A stretch of DNA of 64,000 bases from Anaerolineales bacterium (GTDB lineage: Bacteria; Chloroflexota; Anaerolineae; Anaerolineales; UBA4823), in the NCBI GenBank assembly GCA_016935755.1, contig JAFGQI010000117.1, positions 1-64,000 on the forward strand, in the 5' to 3' direction. Under the pieces are notes generated by a model. That model saw only the letters and a program-made list of their open reading frames with translations. It had not been told where the DNA came from and searched no databases. The translations under genes were made by a program, and so were the position numbers. Below, piece by piece: positions 55,215 to 64,000 of this stretch. How positions within the stretch are numbered: the first letter of the stretch is position 1; every line of letters begins with the position of its first letter.

Positions 55215-57032
55215 TCAAGGATTGATTTGTTTTAGATACGAATCCGCGTAAAAACGAATCCAGCGCGGCGCATCCTGGTTCTGAACTAAATTTTCTAAAA
55301 TCTCTATGGCCGTATCTTTATCTCCCCTTCGATACGATACTTCCGCCTCAAGAAGCTTTAGCTCAAAAAGAGTAGCACCCTGAGTCCTCAGAGCGCCAAT
55401 AATACTCTCGGCTTGGGCAGGTTCATTGTGATAAAAAGCAAAACGGGCGCGAGCTACATCTAACATGAACGGATCAACTTTTTGCTGAGGAGCTCGATCC
55501 AGCATATCCAGGAACAAATCCTCCTGAGCAGCCAGGAACAGGCATTGGTTCACTCTCTCGCTCATATCTTCAGAGATCGGTTCGGTCGCGACCTCCACAG
55601 CCTGAAGATACAGCCTAGCGGCAAGCAGCCAGCTCTTCTTGAGCATTAATTGCGCCCCCAACCGGCTGTAGAATTCCATATTCTCCCCAGCATATTGGAT
55701 CATCAAGTTTAGCTCTTGATCTGCTTCTTCATACCTCCCTGCATCAACTAGAGCAACCGCCAATGAAAAATGCGCCGTTGCGTCTTGCGGGTTTTGAGTC
55801 ACCCGGCGGCGAGCATCCTCTAGTGGGGTTAAAGTGGCAACTCGAGTTTTGGTGAAAATTTCAGTGATGGTGGGTTGCAGTATTGCACTCTCGGTAGCCA
55901 GCATTCCAGTCGCCGTTTCAATCACGTTAGTGGACATCAGTGTTGGTTGGGCCGAGCCCTGGGGGTTTTGCGGTCCAGGGCGCAAACGCGGCAATATCAC
56001 CAGGGTGACAAACGCGCATAGACACAGAACAGTGATGATAATAATAGCCAACCGCCAGCGAGAATGCTTTTTGGGCCTGTCAATTCGATCCGCTTCGACG
56101 ACAGGCAGTCTCTCTGCACTTTCAGAGATAGCTCCATCTGAAGCAGCCAGGGTTGAAGCAGCAGGTGGTATCTGCTGTCCAGGTGGGGCAATCGCGGAGA
56201 GTTCAGCGGTCTGGTACGCTTCCTTCAACGCATGAACCATCGTCCCCACGTCCGGGTAGCGATCGGCGCGCTCCTTAGCTAAAGCCTTGAGCAAAACCTG
56301 CTCCACAGCTTCTGGGATGCCCGGATTGATCGCCCGCGGCTGAGGCAGAGGCGTATAAATATGGTCATGGATGATTGAATACGGCGTATCCGCGCTAAAA
56401 GGCACCCTGCCAACCAGAATTTCATAGAGCACGACGCCAAAGGAATAGATGTCGGTGCCGCTATCCAGATCATGGCGCCCCATGGCTTGTTCCGGAGAAA
56501 TATATTGAGGCGTGCCCAGCATCACATCCGAAGAGATGGTGGACTCGCCAGCCTCGGCAATGCGCGCCAACCCAAAATCCGCCAGGTAGATGCGGCCATC
56601 GTTCGCCAGCAGAACATTGGATGGTTTGACATCGCGGTGCAAGATGCCCTGTTTATGGGCGTAACCCAGGGCTGCGCCAACGCTTTCTATAATCTTTTGG
56701 GTCTCATCACGGCTCAACGGCCCACGGCTCAAGCGCGCTTTGAGGGTTTCCCCCTCAATAAACTTCATAACCAGGTAGGGACGGCCTTCATGTTCAGCAT
56801 AGTCATAGATAGGCACAATATTCGCATGCTCAAGCTTAGCAACTACCTGGGCTTCCCGTCGAAAACGAGCCAGAAAGTTTGGTTCGATCGTAAAAGCGGG
56901 GTGTAGAGCTTTGATGGCGACATACCGGTCCAGGGCTGGATGATGAGCCTTGAACACGGTCGCCATACCGCCCTGCCCCAATTGTTCAATCAATAAATAA
57001 GGGCCTATCGTTTCACCAGCAGCAAAACCCAT
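55215..57032 (-). CDS. Ser/Thr protein kinase with TM segment and C-terminal TPR-like region
   Basis: IGPYLLIEQLGQGGMATVFKAHHPALDRYVAIKAL; ILHRDVKPSNVLLANDGRIYLADFGLA; GTPQYISPEQ; TM WRLAIIIITVLCLCAFVTLVIL; RRVTQNPQDATAHFSLAVALVDAGRYEEADQELNLM. Confidence 0.93.
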   Translation of the reverse strand: MGFAAGETIGPYLLIEQLGQGGMATVFKAHHPALDRYVAIKALHPAFTIEPNFLARFRREAQVVAKLEHANIVPIYDYAEHEGRPYLVMKFIEGETLKARLSRGPLSRDETQKIIESVGAALGYAHKQGILHRDVKPSNVLLANDGRIYLADFGLARIAEAGESTISSDVMLGTPQYISPEQAMGRHDLDSGTDIYSFGVVLYEILVGRVPFSADTPYSIIHDHIYTPLPQPRAINPGIPEAVEQVLLKALAKERADRYPDVGTMVHALKEAYQTAELSAIAPPGQQIPPAASTLAASDGAISESAERLPVVEADRIDRPKKHSRWRLAIIIITVLCLCAFVTLVILPRLRPGPQNPQGSAQPTLMSTNVIETATGMLATESAILQPTITEIFTKTRVATLTPLEDARRRVTQNPQDATAHFSLAVALVDAGRYEEADQELNLMIQYAGENMEFYSRLGAQLMLKKSWLLAARLYLQAVEVATEPISEDMSERVNQCLFLAAQEDLFLDMLDRAPQQKVDPFMLDVARARFAFYHNEPAQAESIIGALRTQGATLFELKLLEAEVSYRRGDKDTAIEILENLVQNQDAPRWIRFYADSYLKQINP

Positions 57033-57089
57033 GGTTGGTCACCAGCCTATCCCTGATCCGAATTGGGAGCTAAGCTAACTGAAATATTG

Positions 57090-57122
57090 GTGAGGGATAA
57101 AAGTCCAACTTTTACCCCTCAC
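57090..57122 (-). repeat. Intercistronic hairpin between pgk and kinase gene
   Basis: gtgagggataaaagt-cca-acttttacccctcac, 15-bp stem with one G-T pair. Confidence 0.65.
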
Positions 57123-57134
57123 TTATAAAAAAGT

Positions 57135-58310
57135 CTATTTATCTAACAACGATGCTACACCTGGCAGCGTCAGGCCTTCCAGCATCTCCAGGGAGGCGCC
57201 GCCGCCCGTAGAAATGTGGGTAATCCGCTCCTGGAGACCTGACTGGTTGATGGCAGCTACCGAGTCACCCCCACCCACGATAGAGGTGGCGCTGCTCTCA
57301 GCGACTGCCCTGGCTACTCCAAAGGTGCCTCTGGCAAAGCGCGGGAACTCGAACACGCCCATCGGCCCATTCCAAACCACTGTGCCAGCCCCATGAAGCA
57401 CTTTGGCATAAGCAGCAATCGCCTCAGGCCCGATATCCAGAATCCGCCAGCCCGAGGGGATTGGACCCATTTCCAATTCTTTTGCTTCAGCTTCAGCCTC
57501 GAAACGATCAGCAATCACCACATCCACCGGCAGACGCAGACGCGTGCCACCTTCGGCCAGCAGCTGGCGGGCCGTGTCCAGAACTTCATCCTCAACCAGC
57601 GAATCGCCAACCGGATAACCTTGAGCTTTGAAGAAAGTATTGGCCATGCCACCGCCGATCAGTACCAGATCCGCCTTCGCTAACAAGTTGCGGATGACGC
57701 CAATCTTATCGCTGATCTTGGCTCCACCAAGAATGGCGATAAAAGGTCGCCTGGGATCTGCAATTGCCTGGCCCAGATAAATGATTTCTTTTTCCATCAA
57801 GAAACCAGCCACAGCGGGGAGAAAATGCGCTACACCTTCAGTAGAAGCATGGGCGCGATGCGCAGAACCAAAAGCATCATTGACAAACAGATCCGCCATG
57901 GCAGCCCACTGGCGGGCAAGTTCCATATCATTCTTGGTTTCGCCCTTATAGAAGCGCGTGTTTTCCAAAACCAGCACATCCCCCGGCTTCAGCGCTTTGG
58001 AAGCCGCTTCAGCAATCGGGCCAACTGCTTCTTCTGCAAAAGCTACTGGCTTGCCAAGCAGTCCAGCAAGATGTTCGGCAGTAGGGCGCATAGAAAATTG
58101 AGGATCGGGGCCTTCTTTTGGCCGTCCAAGATGTGAGAACAGAATGACCGACGCACCGTGGTCTAAAAGATACTTGATTGTTGGCAGCGCCGCCACAATG
58201 CGGGTATCATCTGCCACCTTACCATTCTTGATCGGAACATTAAAATCAACTCGCACCAGGGCGCGCTTCCCCTTCACATCTACATCCGTTACCAGCTTTT
58301 TGTTAAACAT
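57135..58310 (-). CDS. pgk: Phosphoglycerate kinase
   Basis: [101 protein letters not shown]. Confidence 0.98.
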   Translation of the reverse strand: MFNKKLVTDVDVKGKRALVRVDFNVPIKNGKVADDTRIVAALPTIKYLLDHGASVILFSHLGRPKEGPDPQFSMRPTAEHLAGLLGKPVAFAEEAVGPIAEAASKALKPGDVLVLENTRFYKGETKNDMELARQWAAMADLFVNDAFGSAHRAHASTEGVAHFLPAVAGFLMEKEIIYLGQAIADPRRPFIAILGGAKISDKIGVIRNLLAKADLVLIGGGMANTFFKAQGYPVGDSLVEDEVLDTARQLLAEGGTRLRLPVDVVIADRFEAEAEAKELEMGPIPSGWRILDIGPEAIAAYAKVLHGAGTVVWNGPMGVFEFPRFARGTFGVARAVAESSATSIVGGGDSVAAINQSGLQERITHISTGGGASLEMLEGLTLPGVASLLDK

Positions 58311-58325
58311 TCAAACCTCCACATA

Positions 58326-58361
58326 CGGGATGCGCAATACCAGATCGTATTGCGCATCCTG
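58326..58361 (-). repeat. Intercistronic hairpin between gap and pgk
   Basis: ggatgcgcaatac-cagatc-gtattgcgcatcc, 13-bp perfect stem extendable by 2 pairs; no T-tract. Confidence 0.75.
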
Positions 58362-58381
58362 TATTTGATCATTCGTCTTAT

Positions 58382-59437
58382 CTATAGATACTTGGCCATC
58401 ATAGCTGCCAGGTCAGCCGTGCGGACCGAGTAGCCCCATTCATTATCATACCAGGCAACGATTTTAACAAAATTGCTGCCTTCTTTCCCCAACACCATGG
58501 TGAAGGGAAGATCAACCGATGAGCTGTGCGGATCACCCTTGAAATCAATGCTTACCAGGGGCTCGTCCACTGCCTGAAGGATGCCCTTAAGTGGGCCGGC
58601 AGCCGCGTCGCGGTAATCCTGGCGAAGCTGCTCGGTGGTGGTGGGCACTTCCAGTTCGGCTGTCAGGTCAATGATGGAGACGGTCGAGGTGGGAACTCGC
58701 AGAGCATAACCATCCAAACGTCCAGCCATATCGGGGATAACCAGCTTCAATGCCTTGGCGGCGCCGGTGGTGGTCGGGATAATGCTCATTGCGGCTGCCC
58801 TGGCGCGGCGCAGATCGCTGTGGGGAAGATCCAGGATCTTCTGGTCATTGGTGTATGAGTGAATGGTGGTCATGAAGGCGCGCACCAGTTTGTAACGGTC
58901 ATGGATGACCTTTACTGCCGGGGCCAGGCCATTGGTGGTGCAGGAGGCGTTTGAAATCACATGATGGACAGCAGGATCATAGCGATCATGGTTCACGCCC
59001 AACACAATGGTAATATCCTCGCCCTCAGCCGGAGCAGTGATAATCACTTTCTTGGCTCCACCGTGGGTGATATGATTCTCGGCCCCTTTGACCTGTTTGC
59101 CTTTCTTATTCACGCCGTCTTTCTTGATCGTGAAAAGCCCAGTACCTTCGATCACGATCTCTACCCCCAGGTCTCCCCAGGGGATATTGGAGGGATCGGT
59201 CTCTTTGAAGGCTCTGATCGGTTGACCATCAATGATGATCGCGCCATCGCCCACTTCCACATGACCATCAAAGCGGCCATAGTTGGAGTCGTACTTCAAC
59301 AAATGAGCCATCGTCTTCAGATCGCCGATGTCATTGAACGCAACTACTTCCAACAAGTCAGGGTGAAAATCCCGAATTGCTTTGAGTACTTGCCGGCCGA
59401 TGCGGCCAAAACCGTTGATACCTACTTTTACTGCCAT
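58382..59437 (-). CDS. gap: Glyceraldehyde-3-phosphate dehydrogenase, type I
   Basis: [86 protein letters not shown]. Confidence 0.98.
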   Translation of the reverse strand: MAVKVGINGFGRIGRQVLKAIRDFHPDLLEVVAFNDIGDLKTMAHLLKYDSNYGRFDGHVEVGDGAIIIDGQPIRAFKETDPSNIPWGDLGVEIVIEGTGLFTIKKDGVNKKGKQVKGAENHITHGGAKKVIITAPAEGEDITIVLGVNHDRYDPAVHHVISNASCTTNGLAPAVKVIHDRYKLVRAFMTTIHSYTNDQKILDLPHSDLRRARAAAMSIIPTTTGAAKALKLVIPDMAGRLDGYALRVPTSTVSIIDLTAELEVPTTTEQLRQDYRDAAAGPLKGILQAVDEPLVSIDFKGDPHSSSVDLPFTMVLGKEGSNFVKIVAWYDNEWGYSVRTADLAAMMAKYL

Positions 59438-59541
59438 TCTAAACCTCCGTAAATTTTTGAATTATTTTGTTTTTTTGATGATAAAACTCAAACGTTCATG
59501 GAGACAGCCAGACAGCCTGATCTCCTGGTCGGTCCAATCCT

Positions 59542-60885
59542 CTATTCTACCAAAGGTCCGGTCTTTTCCTGGAACAAATCTATGATTGCCCGAGCCAATT
59601 TTTGCGAATCGTGCCGCCAGGGATGCAGAGAATCGGCCAGATCAGCCTGGTAGATCGGATAATCTTCCGCCAGGTCGGAGTCTAACATCACCCATTCCAC
59701 CCCCGCAGGCAGCTTCTGTGAGTAATCCTGATTCACGACTGCAATATCGAATAATCCTCCGCCTGCATGTTCTTCGAAAGCACGCAGATGATCTCCACAA
59801 GAATATCCGTCCGTCTCGCCCCGTTCGGTTGCCACATTACAGACATATAGCTTCAAACCCCGGCTGGCGCGTACTGCCTCAGCCAGATCAGGAACCAGCA
59901 GGTTAGGAAGCAGGCTGGTGTACATGCTGCCAGGTCCGACAATAATCAAATCGGCCTGCAGAATGGCCTGAACTGCCTGCGGAAAAGCTGGCGGGTTGCT
60001 GGGTTCCAACCAGACTCGCCGGACGATCCCTTTGCTCTTCGGGATCTGGCTCTCCCCCTGGATCCGTACTTCGGTGATTGCATCTGGCAGCACCACATCC
60101 GCGACCAGACGGACGTCGTGCAATGTGCCCGGAAGAACGCGCCCCTGAACAGCTAGGACGCGCCCCGACTCGGCCACCGCCTCCTCAAAACTGCCCGTGA
60201 TTTCCGCCAGAGCCGTAATGAATAAATTGCCAAAGGAGTGACCCGCAAGCCCCGAATCGCCATCCGGGAAACGATACTGGAAGAGCTGCCCCAGCAGCGC
60301 CTCATCGTTGGACAATGCTGCCAGGCAGTTGCGAATATCCCCAGGAGGCAGGATGCCAACATCCCGCCTGATTCGCCCGGAAGAGCCACCATCATCGGCA
60401 ACATTGACGACCGCGGTGATGTGGTTTGAGTATGCCTTCAAGCCCCGCAGCAGAGTTGCCAACCCATGCCCGCCGCCGATGGCAACAATGCGGGGGCCAC
60501 GCTCCCTTTGCCGGTGCACCAGGAATGTATCCGCCACCCGATCTCCTGGACGAATGAAGGGTTTGATCAGCGAGCGGTTTAATTTCCAGATACCGATCAA
60601 AATAAGGCCCAGACCGATACCCCCAAATATGAAGGCGCGCAAAGGTCGCGCCAAAAATCTCAGCGAGGCCGCCGAAAGCGCTGGCAGCCACCAGGTGTCA
60701 GGCGCGGTCCGGTAGATTTCAAGTATCACCACACCTACCCCAATGCCTAACAAAGTTGTGCCAAGCAGGATGACGATGATCCAGCGTTTGATGTTATAGC
60801 CAGGCAATAATAAGGTCAGGTACTGAGTCAGGCGCTGCGGCAGCCACGGCTTTCGTGAAGATCTTTTACCTTTCATACAATCCAT
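59542..60885 (-). CDS. yvcK: YvcK/CuvA-like gluconeogenesis factor with N-terminal TM segments (start approximate)
   Basis: GPRIVAIGGGHGLATLLRGLKAYSNHITAVVNVADDGGSSGRIRRDVGILPPGDIRNCLAALSNDE; LIIVGPGSMYTSLLPNLLV. Confidence 0.93.
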   Translation of the reverse strand: MDCMKGKRSSRKPWLPQRLTQYLTLLLPGYNIKRWIIVILLGTTLLGIGVGVVILEIYRTAPDTWWLPALSAASLRFLARPLRAFIFGGIGLGLILIGIWKLNRSLIKPFIRPGDRVADTFLVHRQRERGPRIVAIGGGHGLATLLRGLKAYSNHITAVVNVADDGGSSGRIRRDVGILPPGDIRNCLAALSNDEALLGQLFQYRFPDGDSGLAGHSFGNLFITALAEITGSFEEAVAESGRVLAVQGRVLPGTLHDVRLVADVVLPDAITEVRIQGESQIPKSKGIVRRVWLEPSNPPAFPQAVQAILQADLIIVGPGSMYTSLLPNLLVPDLAEAVRASRGLKLYVCNVATERGETDGYSCGDHLRAFEEHAGGGLFDIAVVNQDYSQKLPAGVEWVMLDSDLAEDYPIYQADLADSLHPWRHDSQKLARAIIDLFQEKTGPLVE

Positions 60886-60969
60886 GATGATAGCAGTCTT
60901 TAGGCCAGAAGTCAATCGGCAGGCCAGAGAAAACATCGGGGAAACCAAAACCAGGAGATATTTTTATGC

Positions 60970-60975
60970 TATACT
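60970..60975 (+). promoter_or_regulatory. Extended -10 (TGC-TATACT) 7 nt before ROK kinase ATG; possible leaderless start
   Basis: TTTTTATGCTATACTTTGCCAC-ATG; no SD. Confidence 0.4.
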
Positions 60976-60982
60976 TTGCCAC

Positions 60983-61954
60983 ATGAGACGATATATTGCT
61001 GTAGATATTGGCGGCACTCAAGTTCGGGCGGCATGTTATCCAGCCAGCAAACTGAAATCGATCAAGATCGCTCGCACCACCACCCAGGCGACCGATCCGG
61101 AAGACCCGGTCACATCCCCGTTGGAGCGCATCCAGAATTTAATTGCTTCGATCTGGCCGGCGGATGGCAAGGTGTGCGCGATCAGTGTAGCAGCCCCTGG
61201 CCCGATCAACCCTTACCAGGGCATCCTGGTGGAGGCGCCCAATATTCCTGGGTGGATTAATGTTCCCCTACAGCAAAATTTGTCCGAGCGCTTCAAGGTT
61301 CCCGTCGTCCTGGGCAATGATGCTAATCTGGCTGCGTTGGGAGAATGGAAATACGGAGCTGGCAAGGGTCACCATCACCTGATCTACCTGACAGTCAGCA
61401 CCGGCATTGGGGGGGGAGTAATCATCGATGATCGCCTGCTCCTGGGCGCTAACGGGCTGGCTGCTGAGCTAGGACATACCACAGTCATGATCGATGGGCC
61501 GCTGTGTGGCTGCGGCCAGCGAGGCCATCTGGAAGCGGTCGCCTCTGGCACCGCCATCGCCAATTGGGTGGAAGCCGAACTTTCGCAAGGGGTTCAATCC
61601 ATCCTGCCCATCGATAAACCTGTATCGGCAAAAAGGATTTCTGAGGCCGCCCAAAAAGGCGATAAGCTGTGCATCGCAGCCCTGGCGCGCGCCGGCCACT
61701 ATATTGGGCGTGCCCTGGCAGATTTTCTACACATCTTCAACCCTTCGATCGTAATCATTGGCGGCGGTGTATCCAAGAGCGGCCCTCTGCTTTTAGATCC
61801 AATGTACAAAGCCATGCAAGAACATGTGCTAAATCCACACTATTTGGACGGTCTGGTGCTGACAACCGCTGCGTTTGGGGATGAAGTCGGCCTGGTCGGA
61901 GCGTTGGCCCTGGGCCGCACAACCTATCCAGATTGCCGTTCTAAAAAAAGCTAA
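60983..61954 (+). CDS. ROK-family sugar kinase (glucokinase-like)
   Basis: RYIAVDIGGTQVRAACY; APGPINPYQGILVEAPNIPGW; LGNDANLAALGEWKYGAGKGHHHLIYLTVSTGIGGGVIID; AAELGHTTVMIDGPLCGCGQRGHLEAVASG. Confidence 0.94.
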   Translation: MRRYIAVDIGGTQVRAACYPASKLKSIKIARTTTQATDPEDPVTSPLERIQNLIASIWPADGKVCAISVAAPGPINPYQGILVEAPNIPGWINVPLQQNLSERFKVPVVLGNDANLAALGEWKYGAGKGHHHLIYLTVSTGIGGGVIIDDRLLLGANGLAAELGHTTVMIDGPLCGCGQRGHLEAVASGTAIANWVEAELSQGVQSILPIDKPVSAKRISEAAQKGDKLCIAALARAGHYIGRALADFLHIFNPSIVIIGGGVSKSGPLLLDPMYKAMQEHVLNPHYLDGLVLTTAAFGDEVGLVGALALGRTTYPDCRSKKS

Positions 61955-61957
61955 GAG

Positions 61958-63679
61958 ATGTCAACTTTATCTAAACGCTGGCAGGTAGCCTCACCAGTAT
62001 CGGCTGAGGCGATATCTGAACTAGGCGATTATTCGCCCATTTTTCGACAAATTCTGTTTAATCGCGGCTACAGTACGCACGACTCCGCGCAGCGATATCT
62101 GCATGCAGAACCCCAACAAGAGGTGGATTTCCAGGAAATGCGGGGCGTGCCAGAGGCAGTAGAGCGCATCTGGGCGGCAATCCAGCAAGATGAACCCATC
62201 GCCGTCTATGGCGACTACGATGTGGACGGCGTCACCGCGACTGCCTTGTTGGGCCAGGTTCTGCTTTCTCTGGGCACCAGGGTAATGGGGTATATCCCCA
62301 ATCGCTTCGATGAAGGCTATGGGGTCAACAATGAAGCCCTGGATTATCTGCACACCCAGGATATTCGCCTGGTGATCACCGTTGATTGTGGCATACGCTC
62401 GCCTGAAGAGGTCGAATATGCGCGTCGCCTGGGAATGGAGATGATCATCACGGATCACCACCATCCGGGGGCAGAGATGCCAGACGCCAGAGCAGTGATC
62501 AACCCCAAGCAGCCAGGAGATCCATATCCAGATAAAGACCTGGCTGGTGTTGGGTTGGCTTATAAACTGGCAGAAGCGCTGTTAAAAAATGCTCCTTCAG
62601 GCGGTTATGGTCGCGTCGAAGCCCTGACAGCCACAGAATATCTGGACCTGGTGGCCCTGGGAACCGTGGCTGATCTGGTCCCCCTGGTGGGTGAAAACCG
62701 CTGTCTGGTCAGGGCCGGTCTGGATAATATTCGCCATCCATCTCGCCAGGGGTTGATTGCCCTGCTGGGAGTATCCGGGATCAACCCGTCCCAAATCAAT
62801 TCCGAACACATCGGCTTCGCCCTGGGGCCGCGCCTGAATGCGGCCGGACGGCTCGACTCTGCAAAAGCCGCCCTCGAACTGCTGACCACCCCGGATAGGG
62901 CTCGCGCGGCCTACCTGGCGCAGCAGCTGGATAATCAAAATCGAGAACGACAGCAAATCACCCGCGATATCCAGGAACATGCCGAACAGCAAATCCTCGC
63001 CCGCGATCCAGACGCCAACTTGCTGATTGCCGTGGATGCCAGTTATAACCCCGGAGTGGTCGGGTTGGCTGCTTCTCGGCTGACAGAAAAATACTACCGT
63101 CCAGCCATCGTTGCCCAAAAAGGAGAGGAATACACTCGCGCCTCCTGTCGCAGCATTGCCGAATTCCACATTACCAGAGCATTGGACCAATGTGCGGATA
63201 TCCTGGTTCATCACGGCGGGCACGCTGCCGCGGCAGGATTTACCGTTCATAACCGACACCTGGATGAACTGATCGAGCGCCTAACCAGCATCGCCAACCA
63301 GGAGCTGTCTGGTCTCGACCTGCGCCCTGTCCTTCAAGCGGATGCCCAGGTTGCCCTGTCAGAGCTGAGACCCAACCTGCTCAAAGAGCTGGCCTGGCTG
63401 CAGCCTACCGGGCAAGGCAACCCTCAGGCGATGTTCGTTTCACGTGATGTACAGATCCGCCAGAGCAAGGCGGTTGGCAGCGACAAGGCTCATTTGAAAC
63501 TGGTGCTTACGGACGGGAAAATTACCTATGACGCCATCGCTTTCCGCATGGGAGAACGGCAAAGCGAACTGCCAAACCGGATTGATATTCTATTCAGCTT
63601 CGAATTGAATGAGTATAACGGAAGAACAACGCTGCAGCTGAATATTCGCGATCTTAAACCAGCCGGGACGCTCGATTAA
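61958..63679 (+). CDS. recJ: Single-stranded-DNA-specific exonuclease RecJ
   Basis: IAVYGDYDVDGVTATALLGQVL; LVITVDCGIRSPEEVEYAR; MIITDHHHPG; AVINPKQPGDPYPDKDLAGVGLAYKLAEAL; HHGGHAAAAGFTV. Confidence 0.97.
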   Translation: MSTLSKRWQVASPVSAEAISELGDYSPIFRQILFNRGYSTHDSAQRYLHAEPQQEVDFQEMRGVPEAVERIWAAIQQDEPIAVYGDYDVDGVTATALLGQVLLSLGTRVMGYIPNRFDEGYGVNNEALDYLHTQDIRLVITVDCGIRSPEEVEYARRLGMEMIITDHHHPGAEMPDARAVINPKQPGDPYPDKDLAGVGLAYKLAEALLKNAPSGGYGRVEALTATEYLDLVALGTVADLVPLVGENRCLVRAGLDNIRHPSRQGLIALLGVSGINPSQINSEHIGFALGPRLNAAGRLDSAKAALELLTTPDRARAAYLAQQLDNQNRERQQITRDIQEHAEQQILARDPDANLLIAVDASYNPGVVGLAASRLTEKYYRPAIVAQKGEEYTRASCRSIAEFHITRALDQCADILVHHGGHAAAAGFTVHNRHLDELIERLTSIANQELSGLDLRPVLQADAQVALSELRPNLLKELAWLQPTGQGNPQAMFVSRDVQIRQSKAVGSDKAHLKLVLTDGKITYDAIAFRMGERQSELPNRIDILFSFELNEYNGRTTLQLNIRDLKPAGTLD

Positions 63680-64000
63680 TCCACAAAACGATACTTGATC
63701 AATGTCCAGACAGCCTCAAAGGCGTCTTTCAATTTGATCTTTTTCCCTTCGCTGTAATCGCGTGGATTGAAAGTGATGGGGACTTCAAAGATGCGAACTT
63801 TACGCTTCAAAATTTTGGCAGTAAATTCAGGTTCAAAATCAAAGCGACGGGCATGAATCTTAATATCCGCCACCACTTCGCGCCGGAAAACTTTGTAGCC
63901 TGTTTCCATATCGGTGAGGATATTGTTATAAAGAATGTTGGTCATTAAGGTCAGCAGCTTATTCGCCACCATGTGCCAAAACATCACCGGTCGCCTGGCC
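63676..64000 (-). CDS. Family 2 glycosyltransferase (dolichol-phosphate mannosyltransferase-like), N-terminal part beyond right edge
   Basis: ILTDMETGYKVFRREVVADIKIHARRFDFEPEFTAKILKRKVRIFEVPITFNPRDYSEGKKIKLKDAFEAVWTLIKYRF; frame remains open to base 64000. Stop overlaps recJ stop (convergent). Confidence 0.88.
   Translation of the reverse strand, partial: ARRPVMFWHMVANKLLTLMTNILYNNILTDMETGYKVFRREVVADIKIHARRFDFEPEFTAKILKRKVRIFEVPITFNPRDYSEGKKIKLKDAFEAVWTLIKYRFVD

Noticed and set aside
62597-63259. 220-aa minus-strand ORF inside recJ
   Set aside because: Antisense to recJ with conserved DHH motifs on the other strand; composition typical of a shadow ORF.
1-64000. CRISPR arrays, transposases, integrases, phage genes
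   Set aside because: No regularly spaced repeats and no transposase, integrase or phage structural motifs recognised in the translated ORFs.

Overview
The window is a gene-dense segment of about 64 kb with no visible rRNA, tRNA, CRISPR array or intact mobile element. The gene content (FAD/c-di-GMP/STAND signalling, several Hanks-type kinases with TPR or propeller tails, LiaF-like membrane proteins, a DUF58/MoxR/DUF4129 cluster) suggests a Chloroflexota (Anaerolineae-like) genome; this taxonomy is inference only. It opens with a left-truncated type I restriction HsdR on the minus strand, which the ORF track omits. Housekeeping genes follow: fmt, lysA-like, panE-like, pyrimidine-nucleoside phosphorylase, queA, ruvB, upp, dinG-like, pncB, tpiA, pgk, gap, yvcK, ROK kinase, recJ. 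The most interesting accessory content is: (1) a convergent pair of ParB/sulfiredoxin-fold-like proteins (39335-42455) that share an uncharacterised HRWYLG/EEAVxSWYD/TETDLYLW module, present once with C-terminal USP domains in one protein and twice in the other, with a metallophosphoesterase gene upstream of the second; (2) a stand-alone A-T-TE synthetase tightly linked to an SsuABC/THI5-like ABC transporter (17345-22745), with Glu at the canonical Asp235 position; (3) a GGDEF-STAND-TPR megaprotein with an apparent I-site and a degenerate first P-loop; (4) a yvcK-gap-pgk-Ser/Thr kinase-tpiA cluster with intercistronic hairpins; (5) a NusG-paralog-led polysaccharide-type operon with tandem GMD homologues; (6) a PhaR-like/phasin-like gene pair; (7) a putative two-heme lipoprotein cytochrome; and (8) an unlisted 30-aa membrane ORF coupled to a ferric-reductase-like gene. 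No database searches were possible. Family names come from recognisable motifs.
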